Source: Synchiropus splendidus (Eukaryota > Chordata > Actinopteri > Syngnathiformes > Callionymidae). From it: a DNA stretch of 64,000 nucleotides. The position numbers and the translations under genes were made by a program. The stretch lies in NCBI RefSeq assembly GCF_027744825.2, contig NC_071347.1:17347001-17411000 (forward strand), given 5' to 3'. The notes beneath the pieces are model-generated. The model ran no database searches. It saw only the letters and a list, made by a program, of their open reading frames with translations, and had not been told where the DNA came from. Each line of letters starts with the position of its first letter. The stretch's first letter is position 1. Of this stretch, positions 29,284 through 50,329 are shown one piece after another.

Positions 29284-32200
29284 TGTTATGTTGGTTAGTC
29301 CATGGAAAACGCCTCTCTTTTGTTATTCAAACTTTAGGGGCAGATTTACGAACGGCTCAGTTTATGTCCGCTAATTTGCGTGCGTGATCTAGAATTTTGC
29401 TTGTGGGTGGAATTTTGGATTGAGAAATGACAGCAATCATAGCTGTTGTGCACTGGAAAGACCCTGTTGCAATAAGCATATTACATGGAGAGACATACAG
29501 TATGTATTCTATTTTGCACTTATGAGTGACGTCTTGATTGTTTTTGTACATTTATAATCTGAAAATGTAGAAGAATTGATGATCTTGACCCTTTCAGTGC
29601 CACCATTGCTGCGCTTAAACAAACTGGATTTGAAGCCTGATGTAGTGACTGGCTTACACAAGCAGGTGGTGGACACCTGTAACTTTAATTTGAGCAACGT
29701 TGGTGGCCTTGCTTCTATCAAACAGTTTAATTGTGAAAGAATATTGTATATTGTGTTTGAATATCTCCCTTTCAGTATAGAGCTGATGGTGGTTGTAGTC
29801 ACAGAGTTGGAGCATGACAGAGGGCAAGAGGGCAACAGACATACTGGAGCCGATTCTGTTCCATGTCCGGAGGCTTGGTCAAAACCCTGCAAGGGAGGTA
29901 GCAGAATTTTTTTTTTAAATGCAGAAGTATCAACAATCGTAAATAGTGAAGCATGCAGAGGTGGCGTCCATGGTCCAGCCGTAAATACGGCTACACCATT
30001 GTTGTTTGAGAGATAAGTAAGATAAACATCTGTAATTATTGTGTAATTCACTATGGCAGCCGCCTGGTGACGTAAAAAAATTACATGAGTGACTTTACTT
30101 CCAGACTTTTACTATTTACAGTATGCTTTCATCTCTTACCATTGTGAAGCTAAAGGCTTTTGATGTCAAAGTTGAATAGTTGATTGAAAGTACTCTACCC
30201 CCTAATGCGTTATGTTCTAACTAACTCAAGTCTGTACCTAATTTTATCCAGAATAAATCTAAATAAGCTCAAATTATTTCATTCACTGAAGGAAAACTAG
30301 CTAGCAACTTGAGCTGCATTAGCCCGGCAGCAACATACGCTGAACAACACACTGTCAAATGCAAACAAAACAAAATGTCAGTTTCCCAGTATCTGTGGCG
30401 TGCAGTGGTGGATGCTGGAAATGCTACATTATTATGTTTATCAGACAAACTGATTTTCCAAATGTGAATTAATGTGACACATTGATGCTTTAAAGGCTCC
30501 TTTTCCAGGATAATTGATTTATTGATTGTAAAGATTCCCAAGGAAGACAAAGATTTGGAGACTGAAATGTGACGCATTCGGTTATTCCGGCTCTTAGTGC
30601 CGGCTTTCACAAATGTGTAATTCATCAGAGCAAAGTCATGGTGTTCAGTCCACTACAGGCCATCGGCGTTGCATGCAACATCACCATGCGCAGGAACACG
30701 CTGTGAGACAGGTCGCATAAAGGTCATCATTGTTTTGTTGTATTTTGTCCTGATATGATGACAAACACTCGAGTGGGGCAAAGCTTCACAGTCTGACGCA
30801 TGTAGTGTGGAATAAAAGCACCCAGCATGAGAGGAGACGGCAGTCTTCATAAAAGATTCACCGCTTCAGGCTGTGTGATCTATATTGTTGCACAACATGC
30901 TGAGTGATGAAAGCATCACCCTTTCACACCAACACTCTTTCACCATTCACTGACTCGACTCTCACCTCACACTTCATTTCTGACTACAGATTGATATAAT
31001 AAATACAAACATCTCACCCTACTGGCAAAAAAAATCATTCCATATTAATGTCCGCGATCAAATCTGTCGCAGGAGGAAAGTAAACGTGAAACAATGAAGT
31101 CCTCTTTACTCTCTGACGCCTGAAGGGTTTAGACAGAAAGGAGGTCACAGCACCAAGGGTCACATACAATAACAGCCGACCGCGTAAGAGTCCTGACACG
31201 ATATGTTTCAAGAAATTTACTGGTGCGTTAGCTTGGCACAAATACAGAGATGTGCGGGGAAATAGTCATGATGAGAAGAGAAGCAGGTCTGTCACTGCTA
31301 AGGTGAAGCGAATCAGACCTGCTTTGATCTAAGGGTGACATTAAAATGAAGTCCACTCTTTTTTCCTCTTGTAAAATGCAGAAAGAAAAAGAAGTGGAGG
31401 AAAGCTGAGCACAAAACTGCATTTTTAAGTTATGAATGAATAAAAAGATGTGAAATTGCCAAATTAGATTTGCTTTATTAGATTTGCTATATTAAAAAAA
31501 TATGTATATTTAAGATTTAAGCGCCAGTCAACTGCTAAATGAAATCAAGAAATTCAGTCATAAGAGAAAAATAAAATCAAAATATTCAGCGTGCAATGTG
31601 CTGAAGTGGACAGCAGGTGACGCTAGTGACGGATGAATCAGGAAAGCCTTCCAAAGTGATTCCATATTTTGCCACTCAATCTTCAATATACACTTCAAAC
31701 TGGATGTATGTGAGCAAGAACACCGTGAAGTTGATCTCGAACGCAAAAACATCTGTAATTTCTCCCCCAAATTCTGGTGCTCTTTACTCTACTTGTCTGG
31801 CTGGGACAGAACTACTGCTAGAACTAGATCCCCAGGCCGGTAAATGATTGCGACCTCATTCAGTCATTAATAATATTAACCCGAACAACATTAAATTGCA
31901 TTATTGTCGTCATTAACAAAAGACTCCGAGACACACATTTAATGTCATCATAACTCTGGTCTGACTCAGAACAAAGACTAATCAACCGTGATAAATTATT
32001 TGCTGACACTAAGTTTTCCTCTATATTAATAATACGTACAGTCACGTTGTGTGTCGATGTTTTTTTTTTTTTCCAGTGTTCCTTTCTTGCTGTGTTAAAC
32101 GGCTGAATCCACTGAAATGTGAAGATTTTGTTGCAAGTATAGTATATGTTATATATTTCAAATATTAAGTATGACTATTAAACATTTGTTGGGAGAAGCT

Positions 32201-32477
32201 TTCAAATAAACGCTTGTTTTCTAGAATTGAAAATAAAGACAGTAAAAATACATTATTAACATTCACATTTTAGTTGTGAAATGATAATTAATAATTAGAT
32301 TAAAACCCAGTAAACCTAAAGTAAATTCATATTTTAATTTCAGCTGGCGCGATGTTTCATTTAAAGAGTGTAGAGAGAATCATTTTTTAAACAAATTTAT
32401 CAGTTCCAAGGCGGTAAAACATCTGTGCTGTGATGTCTATTTTGATGTTTGTTAAATTGGATTGTGTTGAAACTGTG

Positions 32478-32491
32478 CTGCCATCTAGTGG
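32478..32491 (-). promoter_or_regulatory. CTCF-like motif, full consensus, reverse orientation
   Basis: The minus strand reads CCACTAGATGGCAG, with every position allowed by the vertebrate CTCF core CCASYAGRKGGCRS. It lies between the receptor gene and gnai1 and points toward the forward core at 19851. Occupancy is not shown by sequence. Confidence 0.45.
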
Positions 32492-33652
32492 CTAGATTTA
32501 TAAGGCGTCAGACAACTTAACAGTACAAGTGGTCTTAGGCAAATATCGTGATTCTAAGTCATAATATATTTATGTTGAAGTTTTCAAGTGCGATCAGCGA
32601 TTCAACTGGTGTGGTTGTTGTAAACAGTATTTACCCAATCGTCAGAGCAAAAATCACACTAATGCCTCTCAGACTAATATTTTGCAAAAATGCAAACGCT
32701 AAAATAACCATGCAAATTCATACTAATTGATGTGTGTCAGAACTCTATTCAAATACTCTATGACTGCTGGTCTCTCTGACTTCATCGACCTGTCAACAAA
32801 CGGCAGGCTGCCAATGTTTGATGTTGCTTTACCCAAAACAAAATGTTCTGCGACTCTGAGCAGCTTGAAGTAAAGCTCAGTACAACACCGTCTCACACAC
32901 ACACACATGCTAATAGGTCCCTGTAGGAGTGTAGTCCTCTCCGTGGAATAGAACAAGCATCATAGTGCTGACACACCGCTCTGTCGTGACTTCATTCGCA
33001 TCTGTGTTGTTGCGCTCCATCGCCATCTCTGCCTTTAATGTTGCTGAGGTGCTGCAAAAAAAAGTCTTAGCTCTAGGATTTTTCTTTACAAGATGATCAG
33101 CTTCTGAACATGAGTGTATTTTTGAAAAGTTCAAGGCTAGTTTGCATAGAACAGGGGCCATCTGCTATGAAAATATCATGCAAAGACTGGAGATGAATTC
33201 AGACCGCGACTCTGGGCTGCAGGACGGAGCCGAGCTGCAACCCAGCTTGATGAATTTGGACCTTTTCTGTGTGGATATCAGGTTGGCTTTGGCACCAAAC
33301 AACCCTGGCTTGCTGGGACTATGGCCATGAGTTAATTCTTAACCATCTGGTCAACATCAACACTCCATCAAAATAGATAGAACAGATAATAAATATGCTC
33401 ACTAAAATGAGGAAAAAAATTGATCTGTTTTTGGGTGTTTTGCTGTTTTCCATTTATTTATCTATTTTTGCTTTTGTTTTTAACTATTTGTGTTGCCGTT
33501 CCTTGTCACCATATTTTGTACTGCTAAAATGTGCATGAACAATCACCATAATGTTAATAGAAAAAAAAACAAAACTTCAGCCGATTGAAAGGGTGTGTTC
33601 GCTTGTGTGTGCGAGTCCTTGTATGTATACCAATTCTCAGAAACACACCTGT

Positions 33653-33900
33653 GGCTTAACCTTGTGGGGACCTTTTGCAAGTCCCCACAAGGTTAAGCTT
33701 TAATTTGATGTGTAAAAGTTCAGAAAAACTGGGTCATTATAAATGAATTTAAGTTTGGTTTAAGCCCTGGTTGAGGTTAGTCATTTGGTTTGGGTGGTTA
33801 GGTTTAGGGTGAGAGGCCGGGGAAAGCATTATAGCAATGAAAAGTCACACAAAACATAAAAACATGTTGTGTGAGTGTGTGTGATAGTGTCCCCAGTTTA
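33653..33900 (+). repeat. Dispersed fish repeat, copy A, with palindromic start
   Basis: The copy begins with a near-perfect hairpin. GCTTAACCTTGTGGGGACC (33654-33672) faces GTCCCCACAAGGTTAAGC (33681-33698). Then come 'actgggtcattataaatg', 'ggttaggtttagggtgagag' and 'gggaaagcatt', blocks shared in the same order with copy B. A third copy lies near 46.2 kb. It has no coding potential and looks MITE-like. Confidence 0.7.
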
Positions 33901-33914
33901 GCAAAACATGCCTG

Positions 33915-34135
33915 CTTGTAAGGACATATTGCTTTGTGGGGAGATTTATGAGCGCCCCCCACAAGGTTAAACCTCCATTTGAGGATGAAAACTTCAAAAT
34001 AACTGGGTCATTATAAATGGGTCATGGTCAAGGTCAGCCCCTTGTTTTGGATGGTTAGATTTAGGGTGAGAGGCTGGGGAAAGCATTGTGTCAAAGAAAT
34101 GTCCCCACAAAACTAGTGTTACAAGCGTGTATATA
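33915..34135 (+). repeat. Dispersed fish repeat, copy B
   Basis: The blocks CCCCACAAGGTTAA, AACTGGGTCATTATAAATG, ATGGTTAGATTTAGGGTGAG and GGGGAAAGCATT repeat copy A in the same order about 0.3 kb further on. The end carries GTCCCCACAAAAC. The two copies make a local tandem arrangement. Confidence 0.7.
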
Positions 34136-35999
34136 AAGTAACATACTCAGCAAAGTATGTCAAACAATATTTGCAACTGAATACAGTTTAGAAGCAAAGA
34201 AATATTAATAATAATTTTAAATATTTTTGTCTTCCTCCCAAACTCATCTGCACTCCCACATCTCATATCATTTGCATTGCTGGATGTGGTTATGGAGCAG
34301 ACCGCAGGGTGGAACCTGGATTTGCAAATGTCAGCCATCCACAGACAGGGAAGTGAAATGCAGCAGACACCTGATCACTATCACATTGTTATTAGCTCTT
34401 TGCAAAGGAGGATGCTCTGGACACAGCGCTCCGCAGACCCAGGGTGATGAATTCAGTAATGTTCGGGTGAAGTGAGTGTTTCAGAATGTCAGGCAGGCGA
34501 CTTGTGCAGGATTTCCCCCACACCAAAAGCCCAAAAACAGCAGTACGCAAACAAGAGCCGTGCCAGATAAGCAGCAGACAATGTCAATATTTATTAAAGA
34601 ATGCCTGAGAGAACGAACCTGCGTGTGTGTGGTCATGTTTTTATGTCGACACGAGCACTTCTTTTTTATTATTTTTACTTCTAAGTAAAGTGAATCTAAG
34701 ATCTTAGAGTTTGTCCAGTACATGCATGTCATCATTACAACAAATGCATTGGTTTTACTCAAGTAAACAGCACATGCAAACACATTTGTGAAAACCCCAG
34801 TGTGTTTTCAATACAGGGCTTTTAATGCAAATGAGATATGGACCTCAAACACAAATACAAAATATTAGGATGCTCATCTAAACCATAACCTGTACCATCT
34901 GATTAAAAGGTGGCTTCACCTCAACAATTTCAATTTCGCAATGGCAGAACTAGTCGTATTATAGAAGGCCATGTCTCTCAGCAATTATTTGGGAAGTAGT
35001 GATGTGACATCTACAAGTCATGAGAGAATGGGTGTGGGTGTTTACCCAAATCAGACCATAAAACAAGCTAAGCCAGAAGACAACGTTCACCTTGGATTTA
35101 TAACATAAACCATATTAGAAGTGGAATGATGAAATATGAGGACACATTTAAGCTGCACATTGTTAAGTTCCTTCATTTTTTTAATTAATATTCATTCTTT
35201 ATATTTTTTAGGGAGGCAGTGGCAGGTTTGCTTGTGAGAAAACAACCAGTCAAATAGCAAACCTTGAACACATGGTGGGTCAGAACACTGACATGCTTTG
35301 GATGTGGTCTGGTTTTTCTGTGCTTTGAATTAGTAATGCATGTCCTTTTGAGCCCATTACATGTATTTAAAGAGAAAACATCACATGCCAGCCACATGAG
35401 GAGGTGACATATGCACTCTTACCAAAGAATGCATTGGGTTTCCTCAGTAAAAGGTCCATGAGGAGTGTCCTGGGAAAACCATACTATCCAGCAGTAAAAC
35501 AAACCCAAGACACTGCGCACAGTGAGTCTTCTTACTGAATTGTGAAGCATCTAAAAGTATGAAAGGGTAGTATTTTCTGAGAGGCGGTTGGGCAATAATA
35601 AAATAAACATAACATTTCAATTAGCATACCTTAATTCACCTGCTGTCACTCCAATCAGTAGGGAAGATTAAATCATTTGTCAAGAAAACTCCGCATAAAA
35701 TAGTGACTTTAATGATATTTGTAGAGCCCGATTGTGTTGGATCAAGTGTTGGAAACAATGTGCGATTTCCTGCTTAAGAAGGCCAGAATTGACCTTTTTA
35801 AAAGAAGCTTGTTGCTCTGTCACGCATGCGCACTTGGCAGGTATGTGAAAAGAACAGGAAGAGAACCGTGTGAGTCTCGGCCGTCTTCTCCCTTCGTTTT
35901 GGTCCCTGCGTGACACATTAGACTTATCAGCAAGGCCGCTGTCGAACACCCAGCGAGTGGACGCAGCGCTTCGGTGGCCACTGACTTGACCTCAGACGT

Positions 36000-42794
<6,795 letters not shown>

Positions 42795-42796
42795 AG

Positions 42797-42864
42797 GTGA
42801 CTAAGGTTACTCCTCTTGGTTATGGTTATTGTCCATGTATTTAATGTTTGTTTTCCTCCCCCAG
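42797..42864 (+). other. Intron in the gnai1 3' UTR, two bases after the stop codon
   Basis: The stop TGA (42792-42794) is followed by AG and then a GTGACT donor. The acceptor CTCCCCCAG ends at 42864, leaving a 68-bp intron. A junction so close to the stop should not trigger nonsense-mediated decay. A 3' UTR intron next to the stop is, as I recall, also found in mammalian GNAI paralogues. Confidence 0.65.
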
Positions 42865-43750
42865 GCCGCAACCAAGTGACTTATGTTGAGAGGATCTTCG
42901 TTCACGTGATGAGAATGTCACTTTTAACCTTTTTATTAACTTATGTTCATCTCTAAAAGTTTAAAGACGGAGTGTAGAAAAACATTTTTGTGTAAAATAT
43001 TTGTACAACTGTCTGCGGGGGATTTTTTTCCTTTTTTTTAAAAATTCATCTCATTCATTTTTTTTTCTTTTTAAACAATTGGGGCCTTCACTTTTTCAAT
43101 TGCTTTTCTTTGTTATTCATGCAACACATTTGTCAGTAGTCGCCTTGTTGCCTTGCATGCTTTAGTTGCTGTGTTTTGTTGATCTAGCTGTTTTCTTTGT
43201 TTCCTGGAGCCCCAAATCCATTGTTTTTTTGTTTTGTTTTTTAACTTGTCTTTCTTTTTCTTTTTGCCTCCTTGTAAAAACCAAGTTACTATAAAGACCA
43301 ATTCACTCTGACATACTGTGAGAGCGTGTGGAGACTCCTCAGATGTGTGTATGCGCGATTGAAAGCTGTGCTGTAATGGAGACCAAAACCTGTGTGTGTA
43401 TGTGTGTGCACACGATGTTTCACAAAGGGACTTTATTCCTCTGATTGTCATCCTCGTTCAAAGCTTTATTTTTTTAACCTCCAAAAATGTCTAATTAACG
43501 TGTGCATGTTGTCGGTGCGCGCCGACCAACCAGAGCATTCCCAAATTGACTCGCTGTAAGGAGCTTTGAACCGAGGATGTCAATGGTGGCCTTGTAGCAG
43601 ACAGTTGGAGCGGGTGCGGAGTGCTGATCGAGGCCGCAATCTGTTGCTTACAAGTTACATATCCCCCCCAGACCTTGTTTCCATTGATGGGGACGTTAGT
43701 AGACTAATCTCCATGATTTTGCTAATAAAAGAGCTGCTGCGGTGAAACCG
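42865..43750 (+). other. gnai1 3' UTR with polyadenylation signal
   Basis: After the UTR intron the sequence is T-rich and non-coding. AATAAA at 43724-43729 is the first canonical hexamer I noted in this stretch, which suggests cleavage near 43745. Several poly-T runs lie at 43026-43075 and 43220-43265. Confidence 0.5.
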
Positions 43751-44337
43751 CCGCAACTTATGCAACAAATACATTCGTCTCCTGTCGTTTGTTGCTGTGA
43801 AATTATGACCGACTCCTCATCTTTAACATGTAAAGCAAACGGACCACTCTGCCATTACGTGACATATCTTGTGTGAACCATTTGACTTTTACATTCACTT
43901 TTTTTTTTTGCTTTTATATATAGATGTTTGTGTTCCCTTTTTGTTCAGTTGCTCCTTTTACTTTGTTTTTGTCTCCTTTACTGTACTTCACTTTTATCTG
44001 CGTTTTTTGTTTTTTTTTTTCTCATTTCCTGTCGGTGAGTTCTCCGCTAGCTTCGAAAGGAGATTCCTCAGTCTTCAGTCCATTCCTCAGCATATGAAGC
44101 GTCCTTCCTTTCAAATCCCTCCTTCTATCCATCCTGCACATCACACTTTACTGTCGCCAGAGCCTGCTCAAGAGCTGCGTTTGTTAGCGGTGTACCTTTC
44201 CGGTATTTCATTGGGTCGTTGAAAACGAGTGACAAATACGTTTGCCATATATCTTATCACAAAATATTAGCCTAAAGCTATCAATCTAGGATTCCATTCT
44301 TACACTGAAGGAGACGTGGCATTGTGGAAGTAAAGCG

Positions 44338-44350
44338 CTCCCTCTAGTGG
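44338..44350 (-). promoter_or_regulatory. CTCF-like motif, reverse orientation
   Basis: The minus strand reads CCACTAGAGGGAG, one mismatch from the CTCF core. It lies about 0.6 kb past the gnai1 polyadenylation signal, between gnai1 and magi2. Confidence 0.35.
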
Positions 44351-46199
44351 GCAATGATCACAGCAGCAACTGATAATGGAGGGAAAATGTCCTTTGGCGT
44401 GTTAAATTTCGACGTGCTGACTCGACAGTTTTTGTTGCTTAGCTGCTAAATTCGTAATTGTTAAGTAACAAAACATATTGGAGCTTAAAATAAGAGGGTA
44501 GGCTCATCTGAGCCGCAGCCATATTTTCATTTCTGTTTGCTGTACTGGCATGAATTGAGAGCCGTCGTCCAGCGAATGTTCCAGCAGCGTAACTCCATTC
44601 CTGCTTTCGCACAATATCAAGGTATTAACGGAGACTATTTTTAGTTGTCATTGTGTGATTTAAAAGCTAACTGAAGGATGATTTGAATAATCCTCAGCGC
44701 TTCTGGAGGGAGATCAAACCAGTTTCCCTCTCATGACGGGAATGATAAGCGAAGTTGGAGCTGGAGACCAGACTGCATCTCGGTTCGTCAAGAACAGCCC
44801 AAAACCTGATTTTAAAATGTGCATTTGCAGACTATTGTTAAAATTTCTGAATTGTTTAAGAAAAAATACATCGTTTTTATTCATGTTTGTACAATTATAC
44901 TGCGTTACTGTTGACATCCATTAACACAAAACTGATATGATTCGTGAGAGAACACGTCACAGGTTTATTGTTTCTCAGATTAACATCAGACAATTGCTTT
45001 GTTTGCTTGTGTTTGTTAATTCATCCTCATCCAGGGATTCTGATGTGGACTGGGTTTTCAATCTGCGTGAGTGGACTTTCAAAGTTTAGGAAAATGGGGT
45101 ATTTTCCCCCAAAAGCTTGTGATACTAAGACAAAGCTGCCTTCTAAATATATTTAATATGTTCTACTCTGAATCTTTGGTGACGGAGAGAGTTAACTATG
45201 CAAAATGGCTGACAGAAAGTAACATCATTTAAGGCCCATTGCATTGTTTGCTGTGCTTTCTTTGAGCACACTGTCAAACCTGACTACAGTTTCTATTGTC
45301 CACTTCCATTGTCACTCATACAGTATTTGCACACCATGCTGCTAAATAGGCTACTCTCTCTACCAGAGAAGGACGCAGGATGTTAATCTCTCTATTTCTC
45401 CAGATTTGTACCACCATCCCTCCCTATTGGCGTCTAATAGGGTGAAGATTATTTTACATTTCAGCTAATCCACATATCAGCAGATTAGAATAAGTCTTAG
45501 TCCTGGTTCCAGAAAACAAGTTACTGTTTGCGTGCATTCAAACAGCTTAATAGAATTTCAGCTTTGGTCGAAACTTCATCGTACAGGTTAGTGTGAAGGT
45601 GACTCTCCTCAGCCTTTTGAGGAGTTTGATTTGGTTTTCTTGGTTTGGTTTTCTTGCCAAACAATGACCATACAAAGAGCAAAGTCAATGAGGGAGCCAG
45701 CGAGCTAAATCCATATAAGCTCTATTGAAATTCTCCCGCTGTGTGAGGGAGCGGTCGCCTCGTGTTATTGTGTTGTTGCCTTCTGCTGCTGGCATTGTGC
45801 GAGGATGCTGATTATGTTCCGTCCATAAAGATGTTGAAGAGTCATATTGTGTCGCAGCAGTGGGCGCACAGACTCAGTTGCCATTCACATTAAATGGGCG
45901 CTACTGTGCCTTTCTGTGATTTAAGAGTTGTCGACTGTGTTAGCAAGATGAAACGTCACCTTCACATAAACCATATTTATGGATTTATGAATTTGCTTTG
46001 AAGGGGCACATGGTGGGTTGTTGCAAATTCATTTCCAGCTTTGGGCATCCTCAGTCTTTTCACTGAACGTTCCAGTGTTTCTGCTACATGTAAAGGATTG
46101 TGGTCGCTACACACGCTGGTGAGCTGCTCAGGGTATCCCCCACCTCTCTCTGGAATCCTGGGAATATCCCAGCATAAGGGGAGTTTTCCGCTGTTTTTA

Positions 46200-46390
46200 T
46201 CAATGTGACTATCTTTGTGAGAACCACATGATTTTGTGGATCCCATGACTTTTAAATAATCATAATAATTGGGTGTTGGTTTGGCTGGGAGTACTGGTTA
46301 AGGTTAGCCATTTGTTTTGGATGGTTAGGTTTAGGGTGAGACATGAAAGTCAATGAAATGTCCATACAAAACATAAAAAACCTGACATGT
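46200..46390 (+). repeat. Third, more diverged copy of the dispersed repeat
   Basis: It shares 'ggttaaggttagccatttgttttgg', 'atggttaggtttagggtgaga' and 'aaatgtccatacaaaacataaaaa' words with the two copies near 34 kb, but the palindromic start is degraded. Confidence 0.55.
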
Positions 46391-47193
46391 GCGTCATTCG
46401 AGCAGCACCCCACCTTCTGAAGGTAGACCATTAAGATGGACTGTCAGTGGTCTTCTCCCTCAGTCCCTGGTGACTTCCCCCTCAAGAATCGTGAAAAATA
46501 TTTAGGTCAGACTACTGTTCAGTCAACTTGGCCGACCAGTGAGCAAGAATTGCAGTTGTTCTTCATATGCCAATTTGTTGCATGTATTCACACCTTTACA
46601 TCTAAATCACTTCCTTAAAACAAGTGTTTTCCCTGAGGCGGCCACATTGTAAAGTTTAATTGAACATAACATTGTAAATACAAATATTGAAAATGTTTTT
46701 CATGAAGAAATCACTGTTTGCTTCACAGGAATGTTGAGCTGAAACACTATTTTAGAGGAGATCCACTCCGGAGAAAAGCAGCGATGCCCTGATGGTGCCA
46801 TTACTGCTCTATTCTGTCCTCACAGTCGCTCACCTCTCATAACTCGGACCACAGAGACTGTGAAAGCTTTCGCTGCACCACATCCTGCCAAGAGATGGTC
46901 TCTGAGTGGCATGAGTCGCTTGATGTGACTCCAAATTTAGCTGCTCCGGCTCTGAGCCTTGATAGATGACTTATCTTTGTTTAAATATTCAAAAAGAAGC
47001 TCCAAATAATAAACTGCTGTGAAAGCGATATAAAAAGAAGGGCAGTGATGAGACATTCATCGTGTACCCGGAACAAAAGTCATAGTTTTGTTCTATTTTA
47101 AAGTCACAATCTTCTGTTTTCGCTGTGGAGTCTTTGCATGCAGTCAAGCCGAGGTAATATGTTACATGCTATTGATGTTTGTTAATATTAAAT

Positions 47194-47318
<125 letters not shown>

Positions 47319-50300
47319 TGCTTATGTATACATAATTATTGTGACCAACGTTTCAATTTTTATACTAATTTGTTTAGTTTTAATCATAAATTCTTTATAA
47401 AAATTAAATTAAACTGCATTTAAACTGCAGCTCTTGATTCTGCCTACAGGGGCTCAAACAAACCGAACTTCCACTGAGTTTATATAATCTCCTCATCCAG
47501 ACAAGTTTTAGATTTTCCAATACTCTTTCATCGTCACGGTGCTCTTTACAAACTATGCAGTCAACGTTATCTACTGGGAATTAGTGTCAAGCACATGTAC
47601 GGTTACAAAGAACTTCAGTGTGACCCAAATGTCGCAAGGCTGCAGCGGAATGACATTCAGAGCAAATCTTCTGCACTTCATGGTTTATTTACACTTTCCA
47701 AAGCACAGAGCATCAGTACCGTGGTGTTCCTTTCCTGCAGGGAGGAATACTTCCATTACACAATGTGTGTGTCAGAGACTCACGCACGCTCGGTCGAGTT
47801 GGAGGAGCGGCTCTTGACTTGTGTGATAAATTATAAATGAAACTTGAGCCACTTTGAAAAGGCCATCATTGAAAATTAATAGCAACAAAAAGATTTGTCA
47901 TTCTCTGCTGGACTTGTGTCTTTGCAGGAATTATGTAACCGTGAACAACCCTGCTGAGATTTTGAAACATAGATAGAGGATGATGAATGTGGCAAGTAAA
48001 GGTCGACCCAAGACTTCTGGCGGGTACCACTGAACACGTTTGAGAATACGCAGCGCTGAATCATCTTCTATTTTTGTTGGATTGTTTTCCGAGCAAACGC
48101 TCTTCTACAGTCACAGGAAGTATTTCTTTGTACCACTTATGTTGATGCTGTAGGTATCTGCGGGGTGTTGTTCGGAGGTGATCAGATGATGAGTGCGAAC
48201 TACAAATTATTCTTGCAGAATAAACGTGTCTTAATGAAGATTGAGGGGAGGAAGTTCTCAGAGAAAACAATTCAAGACTTCTGATTTCAAAAGCAGCACG
48301 TAGCATCCTCACAGACTTAGACTTACAGGTGAACCACATAAGCTGGCAGACAGTGTGAGGAGGCTTGTCTTTTATTCAGCCCACTCGACCTTTAAAATAT
48401 GCCGACATCAATAGTAATTGAAAGCTCTCCAAAAACGGCGTCATCTCCAGTGCTTAAGATGTTGTGACCTACAAAGATTACAGTGTGCAAGAGTTGTTTT
48501 TGAGTTAGCGGACATCTTAAATTGATCTGACAACTTGTAAAAAAGTGGTGCTGATGAGGGGAATTGAAGATGGGAAAGTGGAGGTATGTTTGAGCGGTGG
48601 TGAAGGAGGCTGAAATGAATTACAAGGATGCTACACAAGGGAGCATCAAAGTGACTCATGTCGCTTTCTTTTTTATTTTGGCCCGCACTCTGGGCTGAGT
48701 GTCAAGTTTTGGCCTCCTGTCTTACTGAGTTTGACACAGCAGGTCTGGGGGTAAAGTAGCTCAGGGTCTTGTTCATAAGTAAGGGACGGATCAGTCAGGA
48801 TAGGATGTCTGCATTCATATTCTTAGCTAATGACAAATCAAACTTTTCTTTTTCCAGTGGAATGCAGAGGCTGAGGAGCTTGGTCTTCTAGCAGAGACAA
48901 TGCATGGAACTGCTACTCCTCCACTTGAAGAGAAAGCAGCGGCTGAGGCTCGGATGCCTCCCGTTATCACTGGTCAGGGGCTCCCATCCAAATGGTAGGC
49001 AGATCTGGATACTGTGTCTGGGGAGAGGGAAGTGTAGGCTTCTTTTTATTCAGGGAGAAGGGAGTCACAGTATGTGTGTAAAGGTGAATATGTGTTTGTT
49101 TTTAAAATGGCGTAGATATTGGTGTATTTCATTTTTATATCAAGTTGACAACATTGTTTTTTTTTTTACTAAGAATGTTTCTGCTTTGTTTCATTTTACT
49201 CAATCACAAACACCTTTACACATAAGTGGCAGATGGTGAGTTTGGCCTCTACTCAAAAGCTGCTTGTTTTTTTTTTTTTGTTTGTTCAAACAACCCACAC
49301 GGGAAACCTGTTATCTTGTAAACAGACAATACCACTGATACCCTTTAGTTTATTAAAATTGCTGACAAAATCACATCAATATTTTCTCACACAAATCGTG
49401 CTTTTGGTGGAAAAGATTGTGAGCCAAGGCGTCCAGAGCTTCTTTTCAAATGACACCAAGATGCGTTGGGGCCAATAATTCTTTGGATAGTACTTATCAT
49501 TAAGAGACCAACCAGACAGTGATGGAGACATTTTTAATACGTGGTGGGTGCGTAGTCTGATGCAGGCCATCCACCTGCCTGTAAACAATGCAAGTTGAAG
49601 GGCTTGGACATGGAGGACAGGGTCACCATTCGTGAGGTTTGTGCAAACAAATGCATTTACTTACACCTCACTTTCTGATGAAACTGTGAACCATCACCTC
49701 TGATGACTCTCAAACTGATGATATAGAGGAGGACCGGAGTGATGAGGTGAGATTCACCTGCAGTTGGAGGTCCTTCTACTCCACACAGACAAGAGCAAGT
49801 GGTGTCACCTCTTATGAAATGGGTGGCTCAGATTCACCAGCCTCTGCATGGGCTAACCACAGCAGTGTCAGCCTTATTGTAACATGTTTGTCTTCAATAG
49901 AGCATAATGAACTGAAAAAGTAATATGATGATAAAGGGGAAGAGCCAGGGACACCATTGGTGCCATCCTCAACAAGCCTTTCTAGTAGATGGACCTTCAG
50001 CATGTGATCTTCACTGGCTCAGATACCACCTCACCTCAGATATATAGCATATCATTGAGCTAAATTTAAGCCTCAATTATCTCACTATTTTTAAATAGTT
50101 CATACCTCTGTTTTTGTAAGGTCAATGTATGATGTTAGTTAACACCGTCAAATTTAGAACAGAAACTCAACTGCAAAATACAACGTATGAGAGGAAAAAA
50201 CAATGTGGTTTTGGTTGGGAGGAGCCTATTTCTTGAGGGATAGAAAAAATGTTAACAAATAACTGCACTATATACATTAAAAATAGATTCTGCTCTGTGA

Positions 50301-50329
50301 CCACATCATAAGAGCTCAAGATAAGCGAC

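Noticed and set aside
29509..30051. Overlapping frames of 180 (-) and 146 (+) codons
   Set aside because: No family signature, and they overlap on opposite strands without any supporting splice or promoter context.
49490..50030. Possible decayed retrotransposon reverse-transcriptase segment
   Set aside because: Some words looked repeat-like, but no reverse-transcriptase motif could be read in any frame.
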